Assembly: GCA_903813345.2 (NCBI GenBank)
Contig: CAIIXF020000006.1
Location: 8,668,989-8,732,988, forward strand
From: Owenia fusiformis
Taxonomy: Eukaryota; Annelida; Polychaeta; Sabellida; Oweniidae
Direction: 5' to 3'
DNA length: 64,000 nucleotides
Positions 11,401-20,679 of this stretch are shown here, piece after piece. The stretch's first letter is position 1. Each line of letters opens with the position of its first letter. The notes under the pieces were generated by a model. It ran no database searches, was not told where the DNA came from, and saw only the letters and a program-made list of their open reading frames with translations. A program made the translations under genes and the position numbers.

Positions 11401-12413
11401 GTCACCTACAACCTTGGACTTAATGTTGAAATAAAGTAACACAGAACGATCCACCACTGCCACTTACGGCACAGCGTTGAACTTAATGTTGAAACAAAGT
11501 AACGACAGAACGATCTGCCAGTGACAAAATACTCTTGAATTTATTGAAAAAATCAATAAATAGTCATTTTTTATAGGCCCATGGGTGTATAAGCGTACTA
11601 CATTCGATTTTTGGCCCATGGGCCTAAATTTAGGGGGGCGTATATGCGAGAAAATCCGGTACTCAACCTTTCAATGGTTATATGCTCATACATGATGGCA
11701 TGTCATGACATCTGAAGGTAAATGGCTAGCTCCCAAAACATCACTAATTCTCATCGCCATGTATAGACTATATCCTATTTAGTCTGAATTATATTCAGAC
11801 TATAAGGCATCTATGTTAAAGTTTGGTAATACTAAATATTTGTTTACATAGGAAGTGCTATTCAAAATGGCCGATTGGGTAAAATTAATTTTCACATTTG
11901 TTACTTCAACTAGCTTTATTTCCACTTAACAATATGCTATGTTACTTTTTATTGCATTTAATTGTACCTTACTATTTTATTGAAATTTTGTTATGATTAT
12001 TTTATTGAAGAAACGGTTCCTCCAATTGATAATTTTGTGCAAAAAATTTCACTGCAATTTCCACAGGAAAGTAATACATCATAACAGACTGACTTCTAGT
12101 CAGTCTGTTGGATACATACTATCGCCATGTAGGAGTATTTACTTGTGGCCTCTTATGTTTGCAATAATTACATGTATCTGATCAATTCTAACCACATCTA
12201 TTATAATTTTCACCTTTCAATCTGAATGTGTTGTAGGACTTTCTCTATTCTTCTTTTGAGCAACTCTTCATCTTTCAACATTTTCAAAATGTCATCATCT
12301 GTACACTCCATCAATATTCCAGTTATCTTTTGTGAGTCTTTATCCTCAGTCAAGACAGCTACCTTGGCATATAGATGCTCACCTAACACTTCATGTGTTG
12401 TGAGAAGAGCCAT
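8484..12413 (-). CDS. triple-MLLE (PABC) domain protein without RRMs
   Basis: Four exons on the minus strand: 12413-12214, 11089-10995, 9812-9582 and 8596-8484, all with consensus splice sites and continuous frame. They encode 212 residues. An in-frame TAA 12 bases before the ATG fixes the start. Domain 1 (about residues 8-65) has LGEHLYAKV and KITGILME. Domain 2 (about 76-130) has LGERLFPLV and QITGMLLE. Domain 3 (about 155-208) has LGEAVFDRV and QITGMLLD. These are the hallmarks of the C-terminal MLLE domain of cytoplasmic poly(A)-binding protein, which binds PAM2 peptides (PAIP1/2, PAN3, TOB, GW182 and others). There is no RRM, HECT or other domain. Domains 2 and 3 are each split by a phase-1 intron at the same point, directly before MLL, so they look like an intragenic duplication. 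Inferred role: a multivalent PAM2-binding scaffold or competitor of PABP in the cytoplasm. The last exon ends DHSKS then stop. Confidence 0.88.
9820..10650. repeat. 42-bp minisatellite in MLLE-gene intron
   Basis: About 20 tandem copies of a 42-bp unit, for example AATATTGACAGAACAATGAA followed by the rest of the unit. Units differ by a few substitutions. Because 42 is a multiple of three, long false reading frames run through it on both strands (plus-strand peptide MKIKLLNIRNIDRT repeated). The array ends within a few bases of the acceptor of the third MLLE exon and supplies its upstream tract. Confidence 0.95.
11172..11659. mobile_element. TA-flanked inverted-repeat element
   Basis: Ends CCGGATTTTCTCGCATATAAG and its inverted counterpart ATATGCGAGAAAATCCGG, with TA on both sides. 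An inner motif (tttttggccca-tgggcgta) occurs several times, and a block of about 75 bp is duplicated internally. It has no coding capacity, so it is non-autonomous. It lies in the first intron of the triple-MLLE gene. Confidence 0.75.
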
Positions 12414-12453
12414 TACCTTGGTAAATTATTCCTAAAGTGTAACCTCATAGGTG

Positions 12454-13579
12454 GCCTAAAACAAAAATATTTTGCTGATTTATATTCACAACAATTTTTT
12501 AATGCTATATTCTAAAATCATGGGAGTAACACCATGGTCAAATTGTTACAGAAGTGTCTAAAAAGCCCATGGTACATCAAACAATAATAAATATGCGCTA
12601 TAATAATTGAGTATCAGGGAAATCATGGAAGACACTGATACTTGAAATGGGCGATAATGGAGATACTCAACATTAATTTTGAAATATAACTACGTCTGGT
12701 TCACCAGTCTAGCAATCGATAAGTGATTTGTCATTATTACATATATAAATATCTTTACATACCAATCATACTGAACAGTACACTACGATACTGGTATTAA
12801 AGCCAATAAATATGGAGAAATTTCATTTTAAAAGTTTCTTTGACCGAAGAACACTTTTCTAGGTATGGCGCATCTAAAAATAATCCTAATCAATTTTAAG
12901 TTATTTTGATCAATTAAACTTAATTGAAATGAGTAATTTGATTGTCCATCTTAATAAAATCTATACAGACCCTACAGAGATCTACAGATGCAAAGTAAAA
13001 TAAGCAAGCTAATCAGTCGTATTAGTTTAATTTGAAGTGAACAGGCTAACTTCCTCTTTGGAACTATTTTCTGTGGTTAAACAGGTGAAATATTTTTCCA
13101 ACATTTCTACGCGATAGAAGTCATATTATTAATCTGTTGCACATATGTCCATGTTATCTTAGTTCATGAGTATACTGTTTTACTACTCATTTACAAATCA
13201 GCCTTCAAACTTGCCTTCATACTCGAATATTTCATGTCAAACTGAAACACGTTTCTCAAAAAATCCAAGATGGCTGCTCTGTTCCCAAATTTCATTCCAT
13301 TTTTTCTATTTGATGTTGAGTTCTGAATGATTATGTGTCTGCCATTAGCTATCTGAACATTATTAAACATCGTTTATGCTGACAGCATTTACCAAAAGTC
13401 TCGTAGATTATAGCTGTGTTGCATGTCTTTTTATCTTTACAAAATTTCAAATCAGTGAAATAAAATGTGAATGACTGGGCTCATATTCAACAGTAATATC
13501 AATTCTGTACTATCAAAACGTAAATAATAAAGTTAATATGTCTGAAACACTAACAGAGGGGTAACTTTCTTGTCTCTAG
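12454..13579. other. divergent intergenic region between MLLE gene and RPL28
   Basis: The MLLE gene leaves this stretch to the left and RPL28 to the right, so both promoters or leader exons should lie here. An acceptor-like site on the minus strand near 12453 hints at an upstream leader exon for the MLLE gene. The RPL28 coding exon begins just after an acceptor, so its non-coding first exon is also expected here. AAGATGGCTGC at 13268-13278 resembles the YY1-type element seen in ribosomal protein promoters. I could not place a transcription start. Confidence 0.4.
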
Positions 13580-13588
13580 GTATCCACC

Positions 13589-15842
13589 ATGTCTGCCGAT
13601 CTTCAGTGGATGATTATCAGGAACAACTCCAGCTTTTTGCTGAAGGGAAACAAGCAAACATTCAGCAAGGTAAGATACTTTTTAGTATACTAAAAGGATC
13701 ATGTTACAAACACAATACTGTACAATGTTACAGATAACTCCGACATTATTGTTGAAATGTTTAGTTTAGAATCCTGTGAATGTGGCACTTCTCTAGTTAC
13801 CTTGCTTGAGCTTGTATTGTTTTGATTTTCTCATGGGCTTCAAGAGAAAGCCCATGGTTATTTTCATTAATCACAGTGACATGTTCACATCTTTATTTCA
13901 GCTTTACCTTTTTTGAGTTGTGATAATAATATCTGGATATTCAAGCTAGCTTCACATTGGATAAAAGCCATGTCTAGCTCACAGTCATCACATCTGAATT
14001 AACCTAGGTTGTGACAAGTCCACATACACGCCCCCCATTACTGTTTTACTGTAATTTAGTTTTTAAAGCAAATGTATCCACTGTTTTAGATTATGTATTA
14101 TTTTGTAATACTTTCATGGTTCTGTTTAGAGGAACATTTATTTGTGATTTTGTTTGCATCTGAGATTAATGTAGCATTTGGAATTCAACTGCCGGCTGAT
14201 GGTTTACCCTACTTTTTATGGCCAGCTCATTTCAATATGAACATGGAAGAGATGCAGTTACTATTCATATTTAAATGAGTTGGCCATAAAATAGTCTGGA
14301 AATCTGTCAGCCAGTAGCTGAATTCTTAGTCATGAACTATTCATCGGCTCTAACACAGAGTTTTTGTGTAAGCTTTGTATACATGTACAGGTTGTTTCTT
14401 TAATACTTATTATACTTATAGCATGTATGCAATGTGGATTTTTTCAGGAACCAAACAACCTGAGAAACCGCAATTCGTTCCGTTACAATGGTTTAGTCCA
14501 GAAGAAAACTGTAGGAGTTGAGCCATGCGCTGATGGCAAGGGAGTTGTCCTGGTAACTAAAAGAGCAACAGGTAAGAGTCACTTGACTTTTACTATATTT
14601 GTTGTTTGTATGCCATCACAAGTCAATTATAGTATATATGTATCAATTATAATTTTTTTGCAGTTCAAACCTTGAGCTTATCCCAAAACTTGTGATCATA
14701 TTGGCTTTGTTAAACATGTACTTTTTATGGGTAATAATGATGTATGGATAATCCCAGCTCGCTTTGAGTGAATGCCACATTGAAGAGAACTTGTTCCGAC
14801 TAGCTCACAAAGTCTTATCTGAATTACCCATAGTACAAGATCTCTTAACTGAAACACAATCTTTAAATTACAGTCCCATTCTAATCAGTATCAATAATGT
14901 AAGTTTTAAGATATAATCCTTACTTTGTAAATGCATGGAGGCTTTTTGTGTTAATTGTGTTTATAAGTGCCTTCTATATTGTTACAGCTAGATAATAAGA
15001 AACTTATTTACTGCAAGTCACATAAATATAAGCCAATGGGTTGTACATTGTGTACTTTCTAAGTACAATTGTTATTTTAGGCTGGAGGAAGCCTGCCAAG
15101 TCTCACGTTGGTGTAGAACTGAAGAGAGGATCTCGCAGATCACTCAACACCATCAGGAAAACACTCAGAAATAACAGATACAGGAAAGACTTGAAAATGG
15201 TTAGTATCGATCTTAGATCAGGGAACTTAAAACTTCAGATCAGGGTATTTTGAATTGAAGGTGTTGTGTTGACCCTGTTGATGTATGGATAATCCCAATA
15301 AGCTGTTAGTGAATGCCACATTGAAGAAATTGTGCATGCTAAATTGTATTCTACATAGAAAATATTTAACATATCTTTCAATTTAAATTGATGCACATCC
15401 TGCATCAGCAGGCATCATTATTGTCATATACTATCTATTATATGGTAAAGTTACTGAAGTATTGCATTTCTGGCCACCCTCTATCTTCTTCCAATCAAGG
15501 GTTACTTTTAGGAACAAATGAAGTTGCGAATCATAATCCCTTTTTGTTAAACCAAGGCAATTTGTAGGATTACACTTGCGATCTCATGATTTGCATGCAG
15601 AAATGTTAGTAAAAAATTGTAAGAATTTTGTGAAAATAAGCAAAGTTGCCCTGAAACTGTACAAATGGCATAAACAATAGAAGGCATGGTCTACTTGATT
15701 GATCTATTTATTTTGACTGCTCCTAAATATTTATTCTTTGTTTCCATTGTACTTCCAGGCTGCTCTCCGCCGTGCAAGTGCTATCCTACAGAGCCAGAAG
15801 CCCGTAGTTGTAAAGCAGACCAGAGGAAAGAAAAGAGACTAA
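13589..15842 (+). CDS. RPL28: 60S ribosomal protein L28 (eL28)
   Basis: Four coding exons: 13589-13669, 14448-14571, 15081-15199 and 15759-15842, with consensus junctions in frame throughout. They encode 135 residues, close to the usual 137. Family signatures are [20 protein letters not shown] at the start, [16 protein letters not shown] and [17 protein letters not shown] in the second exon, and [12 protein letters not shown] near the end. The C-terminus is short and basic (TRGKKRD). It is a structural component of the large ribosomal subunit. An acceptor (tctctag/G) lies ten bases before the ATG, so a non-coding leader exon exists upstream. The introns carry a C/D snoRNA, a decayed snoRNA copy and a foldback element. 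Confidence 0.97.
14181..14325. mobile_element. foldback MITE in RPL28 intron
   Basis: A 145-bp near-palindrome starting GAATTCAACTG and ending AGCTGAATTC. The inner arms TTTTATGGCCAGCTCATTT and AAATGAGTTGGCCATAAAA pair almost perfectly around a loop of about 35 bases. It is non-coding. Confidence 0.75.
14727..14831 (+). ncRNA. C/D box snoRNA in RPL28 intron
   Basis: A perfect 9-bp terminal stem (ATGGGTAAT with ATTACCCAT) closes a 105-base element. Just inside the 5' arm is a C box ATGATGT (consensus RUGAUGA, last base differs). Directly before the 3' arm is a D box CTGA. A degenerate inner pair (TTGA followed by GTGAATG) may be D' and C'. Ribosomal protein introns are the classic hosts of such RNAs, which guide 2'-O-methylation of rRNA or snRNA after debranching. 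I could not name the family or identify a convincing rRNA target, so it may be an orphan or lineage-specific guide. Confidence 0.78.
15279..15330 (+). pseudogene. partial copy of the RPL28 intronic snoRNA
   Basis: The next RPL28 intron repeats the C-box side (TGATGTATGGATAATCCCA) and the inner GTGAATGCCACATTGAAGA segment of the snoRNA at 14727-14831. After that the sequence diverges. I find no CTGA D box at a suitable distance and no matching terminal stem. It looks like a decayed or truncated duplicate. Confidence 0.6.
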
Positions 15843-15878
15843 ACAGACAATTGCTTCATTCCTTGTATAAATTCTGTT

Positions 15879-15884
15879 AATAAA
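15879..15884 (+). terminator. RPL28 polyadenylation signal
   Basis: AATAAA lies 37 bases after the RPL28 stop codon, giving a short 3' UTR as usual for ribosomal protein genes. Confidence 0.85.
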
Positions 15885-16465
15885 GATAGCACAATGAGAA
15901 AAGAGTGTGGTGTTCTACATGTCCAGTGTGAGAAATAGGTGTCATCAATAGACATTTTACAGGTGTGCAGGGTTGGGTGTATATTGAAAATGTGTTGTGT
16001 TATATGAAGTCACAAATGTAGAGATTGACCACAGGATAACTTACAGAATAGAATTCAGCTTTACCATCAAAATTGATCTCAACATCTCTTTGGATTTTAT
16101 CAAGATGGAGATTTTTATTATTAATTGTTTCTGGCATTTCTGACATCTATGACTTGCTGTTGGAATGATCTGAAAAATTGGTGTCAACAATATTAACATT
16201 CACCCTGAAGTCAAATCTAGAATTAATGATGTTTTATCCAGTTTCCATTTGAGAATCTGTTTCTCTTGTGCTATTGAGTGGACGGAACATGATATCTTGG
16301 CATCAAGAGAGTATGAAAACTGCTCGTATGTTGATCTTGAATTTTTTACAAATGCAAGAGCAGAGTAATGGTTCTTTACACTTGGACGTGATTTCTTCAT
16401 GTCAAATATTCAACAGACGTTTGTTCTGAACGAAAACATTTTGAGATTTCGGATCAGTATGAATT

Positions 16466-17460
16466 GGGGTGTTTCATTTTTCAAGAATATTCTCAGCAAA
16501 TTGTGCTGGCAGTGCCGGTGTAAAAGGGGTAGGAGGTCCTATCAAAGTAAGATCCTACTTTCCGTTGATTTATATGGTGACCTAAATACAACTCTCCCTT
16601 ATTATCGTATCCACAATCAGGGCCAGTAAGGGCCTTTAAGAAAGGGGACTATAATCCCAAGGGGATCATGTTTTCTTTTACACCGGTGATGCTTGGAACC
16701 AATATTCCTGTTATAAGGATTTGGAAACACATCAAAACACTATTAATTGATGAAAACTAGAATGTTCTAGCACGTTTTATCGTCTCTGCGATAAGAAGTG
16801 CTAGAACAATCTAGTTTGCATCAATTGAGAGTGTTTTGATATTATTCCCAAATGTTTATAACAGGAAATACGTTATAAAAGTAGTTAAGAAGTGCAAAAC
16901 AAGGTTTTCCACTGAAAAGTGGGCGTCGCCCGCAATGTAATCCAATGGGACGGAAAGAATGACAGACGGACCAGTTTTAACGTTATCCGAATTTGTTAAA
17001 GGGCCGCTGAGAACATTCTTGAAAAATGAAATAACCTGGGACAAACATTGTTGTGCAGCTGATATAAAGATGGCACTACTTAATAATGCTTGTTACCGCT
17101 TACCTTGTGTACCGGTGTGAAAGAAATTATGCTCCCCTGGGGATTATGGTCCCCTTTCTAATCGGCCCTTACTGGCCCTGATTGTGTATAAGATAATAAG
17201 GGAAAGAGTTGTATTTAGGTCACCATATAAATCAATGGAAAGTAGGACCATAATTTGATAGGACCACCTACCCTTTTACACCTGTGTGAAAGAAATGATG
17301 GTCCCCTAGGGATTATGGTCCCCTTTCTTAACGGCCCTTACTGGCCCTGACTGTGTATAAGATAATGAGGGAAAGAGTTGTATTTAGGTCACCATATAAA
17401 TCAATGGAGAGTAGGACCATAATTTGATAGGACCTCCTACCCTCTTACAACGGACTTTCC
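16466..17460. mobile_element. composite foldback element
   Basis: A block at about 16519-16690 (gggccagtaagggcc... and caccggtg) recurs inverted as two tandem copies at about 17112-17285 and 17286-17455. Between them, ATTTTTCAAGAATATTCTC (16474 on) has its inverse near 17035. A central palindrome pairs ATCAAAACACTATTAATTG with CAATTGAGAGTGTTTTGAT around a TTCTAGCAC/GTGCTAGAA core. It lies between RPL28 and the kinase gene. No transposase is visible. Confidence 0.75.
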
Positions 17461-19335
17461 GCATCGACTGAATGGAAAATTAAGTGTTGAATCTCCAACT
17501 CTTTGCCTTATTTAAATTAAAACACAGCCAGCAATTCACACCATCAATAGACATTGATAAAAACCTTTTCTGAACATTAAAGCTTAAAAATCCTTGTGTA
17601 AACGACATGTCAGTCCAAATAAGTCGGCCTTGAACACCTTACTGTATACCTTCTAAGTCGTTTTATTCATAAGTGTCAAAATTTGAGTACTTTTTGGAAG
17701 CTGTAATATTTACATGAATCGATATATATCACCTCTTTAACAATCGAAGTATACTGATGATGTAAGTTATTGCCTCTTTAATTTTTGAGTTTAAAGCCTA
17801 TTTAAAATCGATAAACATTAGTTGAAACTGAGGTAACAGTGATAAACATTACATTCAAAACAATTCAAAAACGGACTTGGTTCTATTTCGAGTGAACATG
17901 GGAGGCCCATCGTTTTTTGTGTTCTATGGGTAACTAAAATAATATTTTGAAGATTGAGAAGGTCACTGTTTTTATACTTTATTATTGCTTTTCTATTACT
18001 AAAAGCAATGTGGATTAGTGTCTGTCCTGTTAAAGTCCCGGATGGCTTGAAGATTTGCACAACTGATTCTAGGAAATTGTGACAAATCTCTTATCCACTG
18101 ACTAATTATACTCTTCTAATAAACACGAAAGAAACGTTACTTCTTATTAGTGAATTGTAACTAAAGTAGTTTATAAGTATAACGAGGCAATAAAGAAAAT
18201 AAGTAAAAAAACATCCTAATATGGGATTTGCTAAGCCCTGGCATTCTCGTTCTCTTATCAAAAAGTAAGTGTTTTTCTCGAATTAAAAGCCAAACGATGA
18301 CAATAATCATGTAGGTACACTTCATAGAACAAGCAGCTTATCAGACAGTAGATTAAAACACGAAAATTAGACTTTAACCTCAAGTTTATTGAGGACTTTT
18401 TAGCAATACATATATTCAAGTGCTTCACTTACTAATAGATAAAGTACAAAAATAAAGGACATCGGACTTTAGCTCGATGGCTATGCTGCTCCACAGCAGC
18501 CGTGCGAGGGCGCATCATGGCAAACCTGTCAACAATATCAAACACCTTGGTAACACTGTACGTACATGTATGTGCTCCCTGGTAACACCCGTGTACTCTT
18601 TCGCAACACCTATGTACTCATTGCCAACATCCGTGATCTCTTTAGGAATAGTCGTGTAATTTTGAAAACACGAGACTTTTATCACCATACAACACAATAG
18701 CAAAAATACAAACAGCACAACACAAAGTAACAATCTCGCAATGTTCGATGTCTCTGAAGGTACCATTGCAATAACCGCGCCCACTTATATTGATCTTTCC
18801 GAATGCGAACGACAGAAAAGAAGGGTCTGGTAAACGAGAATGCCCTGGCGCCGTAGTTGGGCACTTCTGGAATTCTTTGTGTTTGTATGTTACATCATGA
18901 TTGATATGTGAGTAGATGGGTAAGTATGGGTACGGGGTGGGTCCAAGATATAAACACAAAATTCCAGGGACCAAACACGTCAAATCTGTGCGAATCATGT
19001 AAGGTCAATGTTAATACCAATCTTTGGTAATTAGAGGGGTGTCGCAACGTCACATTTATTGGCCGGCTAATGCATTGCCACATATCAAAAAATCATAATA
19101 TTACTGGTATCGATGATCATCATGTAAGAAAGTCGTTCTGCTGATATATTTTAGATTATTGGGTGTCGGAGCAAAATTAAGCGAGTGAGAATTTTCTGGG
19201 ATCCTGGCATGTATGACCAGTGCGATAAATGGGCCAACATTTTGCCGAAACGCATGCATTTTGATACATATTTGACTCAGAATACATTGTCCATATAATG
19301 CCCTTATCAACCGAGGTCCTTTAATTCTTTATATA

Positions 19336-20317
19336 CAGAGTGTCTCAAAAAAAATGTTACACTTACACAAAGTTCAATATCTTTCATAATTTTGAATTTT
19401 CCCCTAAATATACTTTGGATATCAAAAGACAAATCTTTCTCGAATAATTTGACACCATCAGATTCAAAATCTGTACTTGATTGACTCCACAGGACAGCTT
19501 TTAGTGTCCCATAGTAAAATCTGACTTGCGCCAACTTCTAAGTGATTGGATGGACCAAATGACAAAAGAGGAACAGTTTCTTTAACATTTAACTTTCTTC
19601 TGAGCAGAAGCTTGACCTTTAACTGAGTCATTCTGTAATTTTACTATTTCTTTACATATGGTCATTAGGTCTATCCACATAAACATGTGGTCCCCTCAAC
19701 ATGTTCAATGTGAAAGCAAATCTGAGGTACCCTTGCCCATGCGAACATGCATTGTAATATCACACTGATTCCATCAATTATTTTTGTAGAAGTTCATTTA
19801 GGTTAGTTTGTGATGCTGTAAAGCGCTTTCAGAGGCCCTTCAAAAAATCAAGGGTGTAAAGTGGGATGACCCTGGTGGCCAATCAAATGGGTAATTGAAT
19901 GCTATCTTCTGATTTCCAAACAGTTCTACCAAATGATCTGCCACAGGCCTTTGCACTATCCTGTTGCCATCATATGTAACAAAATTGAACCTTTGACAAT
20001 GAAATGTTGTATTCTATCCAGGAAAGAAACAACTGAATCATTGATCATATCAAGATATCACTGTTCACAGCATTCACACCAAAAAAGAATTTACCACCGC
20101 ATGTCCAACCACTGAGAAGTTGGCGCAAATCAGATTTCACATGCGTCTATAAAATCAGTCCTGTGCAGCCAATCATGGACGGATTTTGAATCAGATGGTG
20201 TGGATTTATTCGAAAAAGGCTGGTCTGTTGGTATCTAAGTATATTTTAGGGGAAAAGTCAAAATCATGAAAGATATTGAACTTTTTGTAAGTGTAACATT
20301 TTTTTTGAGACACACTG
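19336..20317 (-). mobile_element. degenerate mariner-like DNA transposon
   Basis: Long terminal inverted repeats of about 200 bp begin CAGAGTGTCTC and end GAGACACACTG, each flanked by TA. On the minus strand the interior translates, with frameshifts and stops, to pieces resembling the C-terminal part of a mariner-type DDE transposase: a WWQQDSAKA block like the QQDGA motif, and FDWPPGSSHFTP like the WPPRSPDLTP motif. It is broken and non-functional. Confidence 0.75.
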
Positions 20318-20572
20318 TAGAACTAGCCAAGCACCTCAGATACCACACTAATCTATAAAACAACGTTTATTAACATATTTCTATCTAATAATACATCTCG
20401 AAACGGTTCAAATACGAGGCATATCATAAAATATCAAGAAAAACTCTAGGGTAATTCCGAATGTAAAACAAGAGAGTTGCCTACTCGCGGTAGTTGTAAG
20501 ATTTATTGCCCGAGCTCTTGCCGAGCGTTGGTTTCGTTTCAATATACGTTGTATAAGGCGATTGGTAAAGGA

Positions 20573-20578
20573 TATATA
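20573..20578 (+). promoter_or_regulatory. TATA-like box before candidate kinase exon 1a
   Basis: TATATA lies 95 bases before the ATG at 20668, with an inverted CCAAT (ATTGG) just upstream. The surrounding 200 bases are less AT-rich than the region around them. It is a plausible promoter for the exon encoding MANE. Confidence 0.35.
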
Positions 20579-20667
20579 GCTTTGAACATTCCTCTGCTTG
20601 CCTATCCCGCATCGTAGTCTCAGGTGGATATTGCCAGTGGATACGCTTCTTCGGATCAACCAGCAAA

Positions 20668-20679
20668 ATGGCAAACGAG
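20668..20679 (+). CDS. candidate kinase first exon 1a (MANE)
   Basis: ATG GCA AAC GAG is followed directly by a strong GTGAGT donor, with a strong start context (CAAAATGG). Phase 0 fits the core exon, giving MANE-EPLQFDRVMDP, a length typical of a soluble phosphagen kinase N-terminus. The 15-kb intron makes the link inference. It could belong to another gene, but no other plus-strand gene is visible before the core exon. Confidence 0.5.

Noticed and set aside
14749-14759. snoRNA segment ATAATCCCA as a guide to the 28S TGGGATTAT site
   Set aside because: Only nine bases match and they are too far from a D or D' box for the five-base rule.
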